A stretch of 64,000 nt of DNA. Origin: Primorskyibacter flagellatus (GTDB lineage: Bacteria; Pseudomonadota; Alphaproteobacteria; Rhodobacterales; Rhodobacteraceae). Under the pieces are notes generated by a model. It was not told where the DNA came from and made no database searches. It worked only from the letters and a program-made list of their open reading frames with translations. The stretch is from positions 186,001 to 250,000 of the forward strand of contig NZ_FWYD01000001.1 in assembly GCF_900176485.1 (NCBI RefSeq), read 5' to 3'. This document shows positions 45,443 to 54,620 of this stretch, one piece after another (position 1 is the stretch's first letter; each line of letters starts with the position of its first letter). The translations under genes and the position numbers were made by a program.

Positions 45443-46480
45443 ATGACTTCACGACGCAAGTTTCTGAGCACGGCGGCGCTTGGCGGCGCTGCATCGCTGG
45501 CGGCCCCTGCCATCGTCAAGGCACAGGCCCCGATCAAGTGGCGGTTCCAAACCTATGCGGGCGCCGCCCTTGGCGAATTCGTCACCAAACCGGTAATCGA
45601 CTACATCAACGAGGCCGCGAATGGCGAAATGGAGATCGAGCTGTTCTATGCCGACCAGATCGTGCCGACGGGCGAGCTGTTTCAGGCGCTCCAGCGCGGC
45701 ACCATCGACGGTGTGCATTCGGACGACGATTCCATGGCCTCGCCCACGCCCCTGCAAGTGTTCGGCGGATACTTCCCGCTGGCCACAAAACATTCGTTGG
45801 ATGTGCCGGTGCTGTTCGACCAATACGGGCTGGCCGATATCTGGCGGTCCGAATATGAAAAGGTCGGCGTTGCGTGGCTGTCGGCGGCCGGGCAGGATCC
45901 GTGCAACTTCAACACCAAGAAAGAGATCACCTCGCTGGCCGATCTGGACGGGCTGAAGCTGTATACCTTCCCGACGGCGGGGCGCTTTCTGTCGCAATTC
46001 GGCGTTGTGCCGGTGTCCATCCCCTATGAGGACGCCGAAGTGGCGGTGCAGACGGGCGAGCTGGACGGCATGGCGTGGTCTGGCATCACCGAGGATTACA
46101 CCGTCGGCTGGGCGAATGTGACCGACTATTTCCTGACCAACAACATCTCGGGCGCGTGGATCGGGTCGTTCTTTGTCAATCAGGGGCAATGGGCGGACCT
46201 GCCCGAACACCTCAAGGCCATCGTCATGGCGGGCATCGAGGCAGGCCACACCTATCGCAACCAGTGGTATTGGGGCGGCGAGGCACGTCTTCGCGCGCAG
46301 GGCGACCAGCTTCAACTGCGCTCCATCCCGCAGGAGGAATGGAAGGTTGTCGAGGATGCAGCCGTCAAGTTCTGGGACGAGATCGCCGAGGAAGGCGAGG
46401 TGCACGCCAAGATCGTGCAGATTTTCCGCGACTATAACGAAGTGATCAGCAAGGCTGGTCCTCCCTACACGTTCGGCTAA
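45443..46480 (+). CDS. TRAP transporter binding protein (DctP type)
   Basis: A protein of 345 residues. A Tat-type signal (TSRRKFLSTAALGGAASLAAPAIVKAQ in parts; RRKF motif) exports it folded. The mature part, WRFQTYAGAALGEFVTKPV, GTIDGVHSDDDSM and the AVQTGELDGMAWSG segment, fits periplasmic TRAP-type binding proteins of the DctP/TAXI-related 7-fold. Its own stem-loop at 46489-46512 probably raises the stability of this part of the mRNA. The ligand is unknown. Confidence 0.92.
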   Translation: MTSRRKFLSTAALGGAASLAAPAIVKAQAPIKWRFQTYAGAALGEFVTKPVIDYINEAANGEMEIELFYADQIVPTGELFQALQRGTIDGVHSDDDSMASPTPLQVFGGYFPLATKHSLDVPVLFDQYGLADIWRSEYEKVGVAWLSAAGQDPCNFNTKKEITSLADLDGLKLYTFPTAGRFLSQFGVVPVSIPYEDAEVAVQTGELDGMAWSGITEDYTVGWANVTDYFLTNNISGAWIGSFFVNQGQWADLPEHLKAIVMAGIEAGHTYRNQWYWGGEARLRAQGDQLQLRSIPQEEWKVVEDAAVKFWDEIAEEGEVHAKIVQIFRDYNEVISKAGPPYTFG

Positions 46481-46488
46481 GACCACCG

Positions 46489-46512
46489 GGGGCGCGCTTT
46501 GCGGCGCGCCCC
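46489..46512 (+). terminator. Intra-operon stem-loop after dctP
   Basis: GGGGCGCGC (46489-46497) pairs perfectly with GCGCGCCCC (46504-46512) around a 6-nt loop, with no U-run. Such hairpins after binding-protein genes usually protect the upstream mRNA or attenuate downstream expression. Confidence 0.6.
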
Positions 46513-46543
46513 GCTTCTGGATTGCAAGGATCGGAGATTGCCC

Positions 46544-47905
46544 ATGTCTGGCATATTGCCCTTTGATGACCTCAAGGCGCAGGTCGCAGAAGGCCGGATT
46601 GATACGGTACTGGTGTGCATCGTGGACATGCAGGGCCGCCTGATGGGCAAGCGGTTTCATGCGGGCCACTTTGTCGCCAGCGCCTGGGAAGAAACGCATT
46701 GCTGCAACTACCTGCTGGCCACCGATCTGGAGATGGCCACACCCGAAGGCTATGCCGCGACAAGCTGGGAAACCGGCTATGGCGACTATGTGATGAAGCC
46801 GGACCTGACGACTTTGCGGCCGGTGCCGTGGTTGGAGGGCACCGTTCTGGTGCTGTGCGATGTGCTGAATCACCATACCCATCAGCCGGTTCCACATTCG
46901 CCGCGCGCCATGCTGAAAAGCCAGATCGCCCGGCTGGAGGCGATGGGGTTTGACGCCATGATGGCCACGGAGTTGGAGTTCTTTCTGTTCGAGAAGAGCT
47001 TTGACGAGATCCGCAAAGGGGGCTTTCAGGATCTCACGCCGATCAGCGGCTATAACGAGGATTACCACATCTTCCAGACCACCAAGGAAGAGCATGTGAT
47101 GCGCCCCGTGCGCAACCACCTGTGGGAAGCCGGTATTCCCGTCGAGAATTCCAAAGGCGAAGCAGAGGCCGGTCAGGAAGAGCTGAACATCAAATACGCG
47201 GCTGCGCTGGATACGGCGGATTATCACAGCATTGCCAAACATGCGGTCAAGGAGATTGCCTGGCAAAACGGGCATGCGGCGAGTTTTCTGCCGAAATGGC
47301 ACAAGGACCGGGTCGGAAGTTCAAGCCATGTGCATCAGTCGCTTTGGACGGACGGCACGCCCGCGTTTTATGATGCCGACGACAGTTTGGGCATGAGCGC
47401 GCTGATGAAAAGCTATGTGGCGGGTCTGCTGAAATATGCGCCTGATTACACCTATTTTCTGGCGCCCTATATCAACAGCTACAAGCGGTTCATGAAAGGG
47501 ACGTTTGCGCCCACACGGATCATCTGGTCCGTGGATAATCGCACTGCCGGGTTCCGACTGTGCGGGGACGGCAGCAAGGCCATTCGCATCGAATGCCGGA
47601 TCGGGGGGTCGGATCTGAACCCCTATCTTGCCATGGCGGGGATGCTGGCCGCAGGCATTGCCGGGATCGAGGAAGGGCTGGACTTGCAGCCGCCCGCGCG
47701 AGGCGATGTCTATCAGGGTGAAACGGCGATGATTCCGGACACTCTGCCGGCGGCGCGTGCCGCGCTTGGCGGGTCTGTCCTGATGCGGCGTGTTTTCGGC
47801 GATGCGGTCGTCGATCACTATTGCCGGGCGGCCGAGGTCGAAATCGAGGAGTTCGCCCGTGTGGTGACGGATTGGGAGATTGCCCGAGGGTTTGAGCGGG
47901 CCTGA
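46544..47905 (+). CDS. Glutamine-synthetase-like gamma-glutamyl ligase
   Basis: A protein of 453 residues starting at MSGILPFDDLKAQ. The GS core is complete: ATELEFFLFE, GEAEAGQEELNI, ASFLPKWHKDRVGSSSHVHQ, NSYKRF, VDNRTAGFRL and IECRIGGSDLNPYLAM, providing the metal- and ATP-binding residues. Sequence and context point to the PuuA/GlnT-like branch that ligates glutamate to amines instead of ammonia. It would activate the substrate amine as its gamma-glutamyl amide. It is flanked by a repeat and the aldehyde dehydrogenase gene. Confidence 0.87.
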   Translation: MSGILPFDDLKAQVAEGRIDTVLVCIVDMQGRLMGKRFHAGHFVASAWEETHCCNYLLATDLEMATPEGYAATSWETGYGDYVMKPDLTTLRPVPWLEGTVLVLCDVLNHHTHQPVPHSPRAMLKSQIARLEAMGFDAMMATELEFFLFEKSFDEIRKGGFQDLTPISGYNEDYHIFQTTKEEHVMRPVRNHLWEAGIPVENSKGEAEAGQEELNIKYAAALDTADYHSIAKHAVKEIAWQNGHAASFLPKWHKDRVGSSSHVHQSLWTDGTPAFYDADDSLGMSALMKSYVAGLLKYAPDYTYFLAPYINSYKRFMKGTFAPTRIIWSVDNRTAGFRLCGDGSKAIRIECRIGGSDLNPYLAMAGMLAAGIAGIEEGLDLQPPARGDVYQGETAMIPDTLPAARAALGGSVLMRRVFGDAVVDHYCRAAEVEIEEFARVVTDWEIARGFERA

Positions 47906-47915
47906 GAGGGCGGGA

Positions 47916-47965
47916 GCGAGGGGCCTGCCCCTCGCGCTCCCCGGAGTATTTGGGCCAAGAAGAAG
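47916..47965 (+). repeat. Dispersed hairpin repeat, copy 2
   Basis: Hairpin GCGAGGGG/CCCCTCGC (47916-47935) is followed by CCCCGGAGTATTT, GG and GCCAAGAAGAAG (47939-47965). It matches copy 1 near 9966 at 25 of 27 positions in the second part. Here it lies in the gap between the ligase and the aldehyde dehydrogenase genes. Confidence 0.72.
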
Positions 47966-48002
47966 GGCAGGGCGCGGGCCTTGCAGGACAAGGAGGTTTG
48001 AC

Positions 48003-49385
48003 GTGGGTCAGACATTGAAATGCATCTCTCCGATCGACGGGTCCGTCTTTGCGGAGCGGGATGTGGCGGTGTTCGCACAGGCGCGTGACAAGGTCGCGGG
48101 CATGCGTGCCGCGCAGGCGGAATGGGCGGCACGGCCCTTGCAGGAGCGGATCGACCTCGTGATGGCGGGGGTTGCCGCCGTGGGCGAGATGAATGATCTC
48201 ATCGTGCCGGAACTGGCGCGGATGATGGGCCGCCCGGTAAGTTACGGCGGCGAATTTGGCGGGTTCGACGAGCGCGCGCGCCATATGGCTGCGATTGCGA
48301 AGGATGCCCTTGCCGATGTCATGGTGGGCGAAGATGCGACGTTCCGGCGCTATATCAAGCGGGTTCCGCATGGGGTGGTGCTGGTCGTGGCACCGTGGAA
48401 TTATCCTTACATGACGGCGATCAATACAGTCGCGCCTGCGTTGATCGCGGGCAATGCCGTGTTGCTGAAACATGCGACGCAAACGCTTGTCGTGGGCGAG
48501 CGGATGGCACAGGCGTTTCAGGCGGCGGGCGTGCCTGCCGAGGTGTTCGACAATATCTTTCTGGACCACGACACGACCTTCCAACTGATCGCGGCCCGCA
48601 CGTTCGACTTTGTCAATTTTACCGGCTCGGTCGGTGGCGGCCAGCAGATGGAGCGTGCCGCAGCGGGCACGTTCACCGGGGTTGCAACCGAATTGGGTGG
48701 CAAGGATCCGGGCTATGTCATGGAGGACGCCGATCTGGATGCGGCGGTCGAGACGTTGATCGACGGGGCGATGTTCAATTCCGGCCAGTGCTGCTGCGGG
48801 ATCGAGCGGATCTATGTGCATGAGAGCCTGTTCGATGCGTTTCTGGAAAAAGCGTTGAAGATTGTGCGCGGCTACAAGCTGGGCAATCCGCTGGATAAGG
48901 CAACGACGCTTGGCCCGATGGCGCATGTGCGTTTCGCCAATGAGGTGCGCGCGCAGATCGCCGAGGCTGTGGCGGCAGGGGCGACGGCACATATCGACAG
49001 ATTTGCCGAGGATGACGGGGGTGCCTATCTGACGCCGCAGATCCTGACCGGCGTGACACATGATATGCGGGTGATGCGGGACGAGAGTTTCGGCCCCGTC
49101 GTGGGGATCATGCCCGTCAAGGATGACGACGAAGCGATTGCGCTGATGAATGACAGCGAATTTGGTCTGACCGCCAGCCTGTGGACAGGCGATGTTGAGC
49201 GCGCGCAGCGTGTGGGCGACCGGATCGAAACCGGCACGGTGTTCCTGAACCGCGCCGATTATCTGGATCCCGGCCTGTGCTGGACCGGCTGCAAGAATAC
49301 CGGGCGCGGCGGCGGCCTGTCGGTGATCGGTTATCATAATCTGACGCGCCCGAAATCCTACCATCTCAAGAAGGTAACGACATGA
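48003..49385 (+). CDS. Aldehyde dehydrogenase
   Basis: A protein of 460 residues from the GTG at 48003, with AGGAGG at 47991-47996. The catalytic set is present: WNYPYMTAIN, the FTGSVGGGQQM cofactor loop, Glu in ATELGGKDPGYV and Cys in NSGQCCCGIERIYV. It oxidises an aldehyde with NAD(P)+. In this operon it is a candidate for oxidising a gamma-glutamyl aminoaldehyde to the acid. It overlaps the iron alcohol dehydrogenase gene by 4 nt, implying channelled production of the two enzymes. Confidence 0.94.
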   Translation: MGQTLKCISPIDGSVFAERDVAVFAQARDKVAGMRAAQAEWAARPLQERIDLVMAGVAAVGEMNDLIVPELARMMGRPVSYGGEFGGFDERARHMAAIAKDALADVMVGEDATFRRYIKRVPHGVVLVVAPWNYPYMTAINTVAPALIAGNAVLLKHATQTLVVGERMAQAFQAAGVPAEVFDNIFLDHDTTFQLIAARTFDFVNFTGSVGGGQQMERAAAGTFTGVATELGGKDPGYVMEDADLDAAVETLIDGAMFNSGQCCCGIERIYVHESLFDAFLEKALKIVRGYKLGNPLDKATTLGPMAHVRFANEVRAQIAEAVAAGATAHIDRFAEDDGGAYLTPQILTGVTHDMRVMRDESFGPVVGIMPVKDDDEAIALMNDSEFGLTASLWTGDVERAQRVGDRIETGTVFLNRADYLDPGLCWTGCKNTGRGGGLSVIGYHNLTRPKSYHLKKVTT

Positions 49386-50527
49386 GACTGACTGGAAACT
49401 GGTCCTATCCGACCGCAATCAAGTTCGGCGCAGGCCGGATTGCAGAGCTGCCCGGTGCCTGCGCGCAGGCCGGGATCGCGCGGCCCTTGCTGGTCACTGA
49501 CAAGGGGTTGGCGGATCTGCCGATCACTGCGCAGGTGCTGGATATACTCGACGCCGCAGGGCTGGGCCGTGCGGTGTTTGCGCAGGTTGATCCCAACCCG
49601 AATGAGACGAACCTTGCCGCCGGTGTGCAGGCTTACCGCGATGGCGGGCATGACGGGGTGATTGCCTTTGGCGGCGGCTCTGGTCTGGACTTGGGCAAGA
49701 TGGTGGCCTTCATGGCCGGGCAAACCCGGCCGGTCTGGGATTTCGAGGATGTCGGGGATTGGTGGACACGCGCCGATGCGGATACGATTGCGCCCATAAT
49801 CGCCGTGCCAACCACCGCCGGGACAGGATCAGAGGTGGGGCGCGCCAGCGTGATCACCAATTCCCGGACCCATGTGAAGAAGATCATCTTTCACCCCAAA
49901 GTGCTGCCGTCGGTGGTGATCTGCGATCCGGAACTGACAGTGGGCATGCCGAAATTCATCACCGCAGGCACGGGGCTTGATGCCTTTGCCCATTGTGTCG
50001 AGGCGTTCAGCAGCCCGTTCTATCATCCGATGAGCCATGGCATCGCGCTGGAAGGCATGCGTTTGGTCGTCGAATACCTGCCGCGCGCCTATGCCGATGG
50101 CACGGACATCGAAGCCCGTGCACAAATGATGAGTGCAGCCGCGATGGGGGCGACGGCGTTTCAGAAAGGGCTGGGCGCGATCCACGCGCTCAGCCATCCT
50201 ATCGGCGCGGTGTTCAACACGCATCACGGCACGACGAATGCGGTCTGCATGCCTGCGGTCTTGCAGCTGAACGCAGCAAAGATTGCGGACCGTTTTGATC
50301 GCGCCGCCAGTTACATCGGGGTCGAGGGCGGCTTTGACGGGTTCTGCAAATTCGTGCAGGATTTCAACGACAGTTTTGCCATTCCACGAAAACTGTCCGA
50401 GATGGGGGCAAGCGCTGACCGGATCGACGAGTTGGTGCCAATGGCGCTGTCCGATCCGTCCTGCGGAGGCAATCCCGTCAAGCTGACCGAAGGGAATGTG
50501 CGGTCGCTATATGAGGCGGTCATCTGA
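49382..50527 (+). CDS. Iron-containing alcohol dehydrogenase
   Basis: A protein of 381 residues of the type III (Fe-ADH) family. GGGSGLDLGKMVAF is the NAD-binding turn. GTGLDAFAHCVEAFSSPFYHP and HALSHPIGAVFNTHHGTTNA supply the Asp and His metal ligands. In an operon with ligase and aldehyde dehydrogenase it is the likely enzyme that oxidises the hydroxyl of the gamma-glutamylated amino alcohol. The reverse reaction, aldehyde reduction, is possible and cannot be excluded from sequence. Confidence 0.94.
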   Translation: MRLTGNWSYPTAIKFGAGRIAELPGACAQAGIARPLLVTDKGLADLPITAQVLDILDAAGLGRAVFAQVDPNPNETNLAAGVQAYRDGGHDGVIAFGGGSGLDLGKMVAFMAGQTRPVWDFEDVGDWWTRADADTIAPIIAVPTTAGTGSEVGRASVITNSRTHVKKIIFHPKVLPSVVICDPELTVGMPKFITAGTGLDAFAHCVEAFSSPFYHPMSHGIALEGMRLVVEYLPRAYADGTDIEARAQMMSAAAMGATAFQKGLGAIHALSHPIGAVFNTHHGTTNAVCMPAVLQLNAAKIADRFDRAASYIGVEGGFDGFCKFVQDFNDSFAIPRKLSEMGASADRIDELVPMALSDPSCGGNPVKLTEGNVRSLYEAVI

Positions 50528-50615
50528 TGTGTCATCAATCTGTGATATATCGGATCTAAGGACGCAGGAAAGGCTACCCAAGTCTTTCACGAAATACACA
50601 ATCGGGAGAATTGAA

Positions 50616-51677
50616 ATGAAAACTCAGATGCTTATGGCGACAACGGCGCTTGTCGTGACGTTTGGCGCAGCGGCGCAGGCGGATACGCTGCGCCTGCTGA
50701 CATGGGGCGGCTACGCGCCCGAGGACGTGGTGGCCAAGTTCGAGGAACAGACCGGCCACACGGTAGAGGTGACCAAGTCCAACAACGAGGAAATGATCGC
50801 CAAGCTGCGCGCGACAGGTGGCGGCGGGTTCGACCTTGCCCAGCCCAGCCAAGACCGGATTGCGGGACCGCAGGCCGAATTCGGCATCTACAAGCCGATG
50901 GACCTGTCCAAGATCGACGCGGATCTTTTTATCCCGTCGATGCTTGAGGCGACCAAGGGCAACACCACCGTGGGCGGTGACGTCTATGGCGTGCCGCATA
51001 TCTGGGGCACCTCCGGTCTTGTCGTGAACACCGCTGAGGCCGCGTCGGTCAAGGATTATACCGATCTGTGCAATGACGATGTGGCGGGCAAGGTATCCTA
51101 CCGCCTGAAACGCCCGACCCTGATCGGCTTTGCCTTCGCGATGGGCGAAGATCCGTTTGCGGCCTATGGCGACCCCGCGAAATACGAAGAGGTCATGGCA
51201 AAGGTCGAAGAGGCGCTGATCGCCTGCAAAGCCAATGTCAAAACCTATTGGGGTGGTGGTGACGAGCTGATGAACCTGGTCCGCTCTGGCGAGGTCGTGG
51301 CGTCGATGGCGTGGGACACGGGCGGCTGGAAGCTGAACGAGGACAACCCGGATGTGACCTTCGTGGCGCCCGCATCCGGTGCGCTTGGCTGGGTTGATAC
51401 GTTTGCGCTGCCCGCCAAGGGCAAGGCCGATGATCTGGCCTATGAGTGGATCAATTTTGTCATGCAGCCAGAGGTTGCCGCGATGATTACCGCTGCTGCG
51501 GGCAATTTCACTGCCTCCAAAGGCGCGGACGAATTCGCGTCGGACGACTTGAAAGCCCGCTATCAGGCCAGCTTCCCGCCGGAAGCGATTGACAATATCA
51601 AGTGGTACCCGCCCGTTCCTGCCGGTCTTGAAGTCATCGAAGGCGGCGTTCTGGACCGCGTCAAGGCTGCCAACTGA
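50616..51677 (+). CDS. Polyamine-type ABC transporter binding protein
   Basis: A protein of 353 residues with a Sec signal (MKTQMLMATTALVVTFGAAAQA). GGGAGAATT lies before the ATG at 50616. The mature part (LRLLTWGGYAPEDVVAKFEEQ; NEEMIAKLRATGGGGFDLAQPS; GVPHIWGTSGLVVNT) matches PotD/PotF-type binding proteins of spermidine/putrescine-like ABC systems. This is the second import system of the operon and probably takes up the amine substrate itself. A hairpin follows at 51687-51718. Confidence 0.92.
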   Translation: MKTQMLMATTALVVTFGAAAQADTLRLLTWGGYAPEDVVAKFEEQTGHTVEVTKSNNEEMIAKLRATGGGGFDLAQPSQDRIAGPQAEFGIYKPMDLSKIDADLFIPSMLEATKGNTTVGGDVYGVPHIWGTSGLVVNTAEAASVKDYTDLCNDDVAGKVSYRLKRPTLIGFAFAMGEDPFAAYGDPAKYEEVMAKVEEALIACKANVKTYWGGGDELMNLVRSGEVVASMAWDTGGWKLNEDNPDVTFVAPASGALGWVDTFALPAKGKADDLAYEWINFVMQPEVAAMITAAAGNFTASKGADEFASDDLKARYQASFPPEAIDNIKWYPPVPAGLEVIEGGVLDRVKAAN

Positions 51678-51686
51678 TCTGACTTT

Positions 51687-51718
51687 GGCGGCATCCGGGC
51701 TGACGTTCGGGTGCCGCC
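51687..51718 (+). terminator. Intra-operon stem-loop after the ABC binding protein
   Basis: GGCGGCA (51687-51693) pairs with TGCCGCC (51712-51718), with an inner CCG/CGG pairing. There is no U-run, so it is a likely mRNA-stabilising hairpin that keeps binding-protein message in excess, like the one after dctP. Confidence 0.5.
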
Positions 51719-51736
51719 CCGATGAATGGATTCCGC

Positions 51737-52834
51737 ATGAGCTTTGACCTTGAATGCCGCAACCTGACCAAGCGTTTCGGGGGCACGACGGCTGTCGATG
51801 ACGTGTCCTTCGACGTGCCGAGCGGGTCGTTTTTCTCGATCCTCGGTCCGTCGGGCTGTGGCAAGACCACGATCATGCGGATGATCGCGGGGTTTCTGGA
51901 ACCAAGTTCCGGCGACATTCTGATCCGGGGAAAATCCGTTCTGGATGTGTCGCCGAACAAGCGGCCCGTGAATATGGTTTTTCAGCATCTGGCACTGTTC
52001 CCGATGATGAATATTGCCGAGAATATCGGCTACGGGCTGCGTCGGCAGGGCATGGCGAAGGCGCAGATCGCCGTGAAGGTCGACGAGGCGCTGGACCGGA
52101 TCGGCCTGCCGGGCATCGGCACGCGCAAGATAGACGAGTTGTCGGGCGGGCAGAAGCAGCGCGTCGCCATCGCCCGCTGCATGGTGCTGGAGCCGGACGT
52201 GCTGTTGCTGGACGAACCGCTGGGCGCGCTGGATCTGAAGCTGCGCGAACGCATGAAGGTAGAACTGAAGGCGCTTCAGGCCGCGTTTGACACTACCTTT
52301 GTCTATATCACGCATGACCAGTCCGAAGCGCTGGTGATGTCCGACACGATTGCCGTGATGAACGAAGGCCGGTTCGAACAGATGGGCAGTGGACGGGATC
52401 TGTATTACCGCCCCGCAAGCGCCTTTGTCGCGGGCTTCGTCGGCGACAGCAATCGCTGGGCAGGCCGGGTGGAACGCGCAGAGGGCAATGTCATGCAGGT
52501 CCGCACGGAAAGCGGGCTGTCGATGCGTGCCTCCGCGCATGACCGCGCGATGGGCGTCGGTGACGCCGCGCAGATATTTGTCCGGCCAGAGGCGATCCGG
52601 ATCAGCACCGCAGCCGATGATCTGGCGCATTTCGACAATCACCTGTCGGGCAGGGTGACGAACCTGTTGTTCAACGGCGCTGCCAGCCGCATCGTCGTGG
52701 CCGCAGATGCCGAAGAGATTGAGGTGAACCTGCCGCAATCGGGCGAATTTGCCGCGCTGTCCGAAGGCGACGCAGTGCATATCGGCTGGGCCGGCGATCA
52801 GGGCAATTGTTTTGCCGCGGGGTCCGCGCCATGA
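51737..52834 (+). CDS. Polyamine-type ABC transporter ATP-binding protein
   Basis: A protein of 365 residues from MSFDLECRNL; an ATG 15 nt earlier is possible. It has Walker A GPSGCGKTT, the Q-loop HLALFPMM region, the signature LSGGQKQRVA, Walker B VLLLDEP and the H-loop YITHDQ. A TOBE-like C-terminal domain (from about 280) is typical of PotA and MalK-type ATPases. The start of the next gene overlaps its stop by 4 nt. Confidence 0.93.
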   Translation: MSFDLECRNLTKRFGGTTAVDDVSFDVPSGSFFSILGPSGCGKTTIMRMIAGFLEPSSGDILIRGKSVLDVSPNKRPVNMVFQHLALFPMMNIAENIGYGLRRQGMAKAQIAVKVDEALDRIGLPGIGTRKIDELSGGQKQRVAIARCMVLEPDVLLLDEPLGALDLKLRERMKVELKALQAAFDTTFVYITHDQSEALVMSDTIAVMNEGRFEQMGSGRDLYYRPASAFVAGFVGDSNRWAGRVERAEGNVMQVRTESGLSMRASAHDRAMGVGDAAQIFVRPEAIRISTAADDLAHFDNHLSGRVTNLLFNGAASRIVVAADAEEIEVNLPQSGEFAALSEGDAVHIGWAGDQGNCFAAGSAP

Positions 52835-53688
52835 AAAGCGGCGCGCGCCTTGGTCTGATGCTGCTGCTGGCCCCTTTGCTGTTATGGCTGATCCTGCTGA
52901 TCCTGATCCCGCATGTGGACATGTTCCTTGTGTCCTTGCGTGAACGTGTGGGCGTGGGCGAATACCGGATCTCGCTTGCCAATTATCTGACGTTTTTTCA
53001 GGAACCGCTTTACCTCTGGACGTTTCTGCGCACGGCGGTGATGTCCATTCTTGCGACGCTCATCACGCTTCTGATCGCCTTTCCGGTCAGCTATTTCATT
53101 GCCAAGATCGCGCGCGGGCGCAGCCGTTCGGCGCTGTTTTTGCTGTGCCTTGTGCCGTTCTGGGTGTCGGAACTGGTGCGCACCTTCGGCTGGATGATCC
53201 TGCTGCGCGAGACCGGCATCATCTCCAACCTTCTGCAATGGGCAGGGCTGGTCAGCGGCCCGGTCGAGATGCTGTATAACGATGCCGCCATCATGGTGGG
53301 GCTGGTCTATACGTCGATGCTGTTCATGGTGGTACCACTGGTCACGACGCTGGAAAGCCTGCCGGATGAGGTGATCGAGGCGGGTTACGATCTGGGCGGC
53401 ACCAATACCAGCGTGATGCGGGAAATCGTGATCCCTCATGCCGCGCCCGGCATCGTATCGGGCAGTATCGTCGTCTTCATGCTGAGCCTTGGCAACTACC
53501 TGACGCCCACGATGCTGGGCGGCAAGGACAGCCTGTGGTTCACAGAGCTGATCTATTCGCAGTTCATCGTCCGTTTCAACTGGGAACTGGGCGCGGCCTT
53601 CGGTTTCATGCTGCTCTTGCTGTCATCGCTGATCGTCTGGGGAATGCTGCGGCTGACCGGGCAGACGCTTGAACGGACAATGGGGTGA
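52831..53688 (+). CDS. Polyamine-type ABC transporter permease (PotB type)
   Basis: A protein of 285 residues with six membrane segments (LGLMLLLAPLLLWLILLILI first). The EAA loop EAGYDLGGTNTSVMREIVIPHA interacts with the ATPase. It begins ATGA over the ATPase stop. It forms the heterodimeric channel with the following permease. Confidence 0.92.
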   Translation: MKSGARLGLMLLLAPLLLWLILLILIPHVDMFLVSLRERVGVGEYRISLANYLTFFQEPLYLWTFLRTAVMSILATLITLLIAFPVSYFIAKIARGRSRSALFLLCLVPFWVSELVRTFGWMILLRETGIISNLLQWAGLVSGPVEMLYNDAAIMVGLVYTSMLFMVVPLVTTLESLPDEVIEAGYDLGGTNTSVMREIVIPHAAPGIVSGSIVVFMLSLGNYLTPTMLGGKDSLWFTELIYSQFIVRFNWELGAAFGFMLLLLSSLIVWGMLRLTGQTLERTMG

Positions 53689-53692
53689 CGCC

Positions 53693-54541
53693 ATGATCCC
53701 CTCCATCCCGCAACCCCGCGCCCTGCGCGCCGCTTATGTGGCCTATGTCGCGGTGTTCTTCATCTTACTCGCGCTGCCCCTGGTTGTTGTCGCGGCATTT
53801 GCCTTCAATGACAGCCAGTTCCCGTCGCTGCCATGGGAAGGCTTCACCTGGGGCTGGTTCTTTGGCTCTGAACGCCCGATGATCGGTGCCTTCCACGAAC
53901 GCGGCATCCTGCGCGCCATCGGCACCTCTGCCTTTGTGGCGGTGGGCGTATCGGTGCTTGCGGTGGCGGTGGGGCTGTCCAACGCCTTCCTGTTCAACCG
54001 CTACAGGTTTCGCGGGCAGGGCATCCTGTATATCTTCATGCTGCTGCCTCTGGTGGTGCCGGGGATCGTGCTGGGGATCTCGATCCTTGTGTTCTCCAGC
54101 CGCGTGGCGAACGGGTTGTGGGACATGGCCCAGTGGGATGTCGAGGCGCTGCGTCCCGGACTGACGCTGGTCATCCTCGGGCAGTTTTCCTTCATCGCGA
54201 CCATCGCGACGCTGGTGATTGCCGCGCGTCTGCAAAAGTTCGACCGTTCTTTGGAAGAGGCCGCGATGAACCTTGGGGCAGGGCGGCTGGTGGCGGTGCG
54301 GACCGTGACCTTGCCATACCTGACGCCCGCGCTGATCGGTGCCTTCGTCGTGGCCTTCCTGATGAGCTTCGAGAATTTCAACACGACGCTGATGCTGGTG
54401 GGCTCGGACGCGCCGCTGACCATCGCAATGTTCGACCGTTTGAAAGAAGGCTCAACCCCCTTGCTGAACGCGGTGTCCTTGTTGCTGATGCTGGGATCAT
54501 CGCTGCTGGCACTGGTGATGATCGCGTTTCAACGAAAGTAA
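53693..54541 (+). CDS. Polyamine-type ABC transporter permease (PotC type)
   Basis: A protein of 282 residues with six membrane segments. The EAA loop is LEEAAMNLGAGRLVAVRTVTLP. It starts 4 nt after PotB at the ATG at 53693, with the better-spaced GGGGTGA before it; a start 8 codons earlier would overlap PotB. It is the last gene of the 12-kb operon and is convergent with the S8 protease gene. Confidence 0.92.
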   Translation: MIPSIPQPRALRAAYVAYVAVFFILLALPLVVVAAFAFNDSQFPSLPWEGFTWGWFFGSERPMIGAFHERGILRAIGTSAFVAVGVSVLAVAVGLSNAFLFNRYRFRGQGILYIFMLLPLVVPGIVLGISILVFSSRVANGLWDMAQWDVEALRPGLTLVILGQFSFIATIATLVIAARLQKFDRSLEEAAMNLGAGRLVAVRTVTLPYLTPALIGAFVVAFLMSFENFNTTLMLVGSDAPLTIAMFDRLKEGSTPLLNAVSLLLMLGSSLLALVMIAFQRK

Positions 54542-54620
54542 CCCCGTCCGGTGGTGTGGGGGATGCCGTCGAATGACAGCATGCACCCCGTTTGCCGGAC
54601 ATCGGAGACCTCGCATTTCG

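Noticed and set aside
45449-47302. A 617-codon minus-strand frame opposite dctP and the glutamine-synthetase-like gene
   Set aside because: It is a shadow frame caused by GC-rich codon use; the plus-strand genes have signal peptide and GS motifs.
47520-49418. A 632-codon minus-strand frame opposite the ligase and aldehyde dehydrogenase genes
   Set aside because: It lies opposite genes with catalytic motifs in place and has an Arg/His/Pro-rich composition without domain features.
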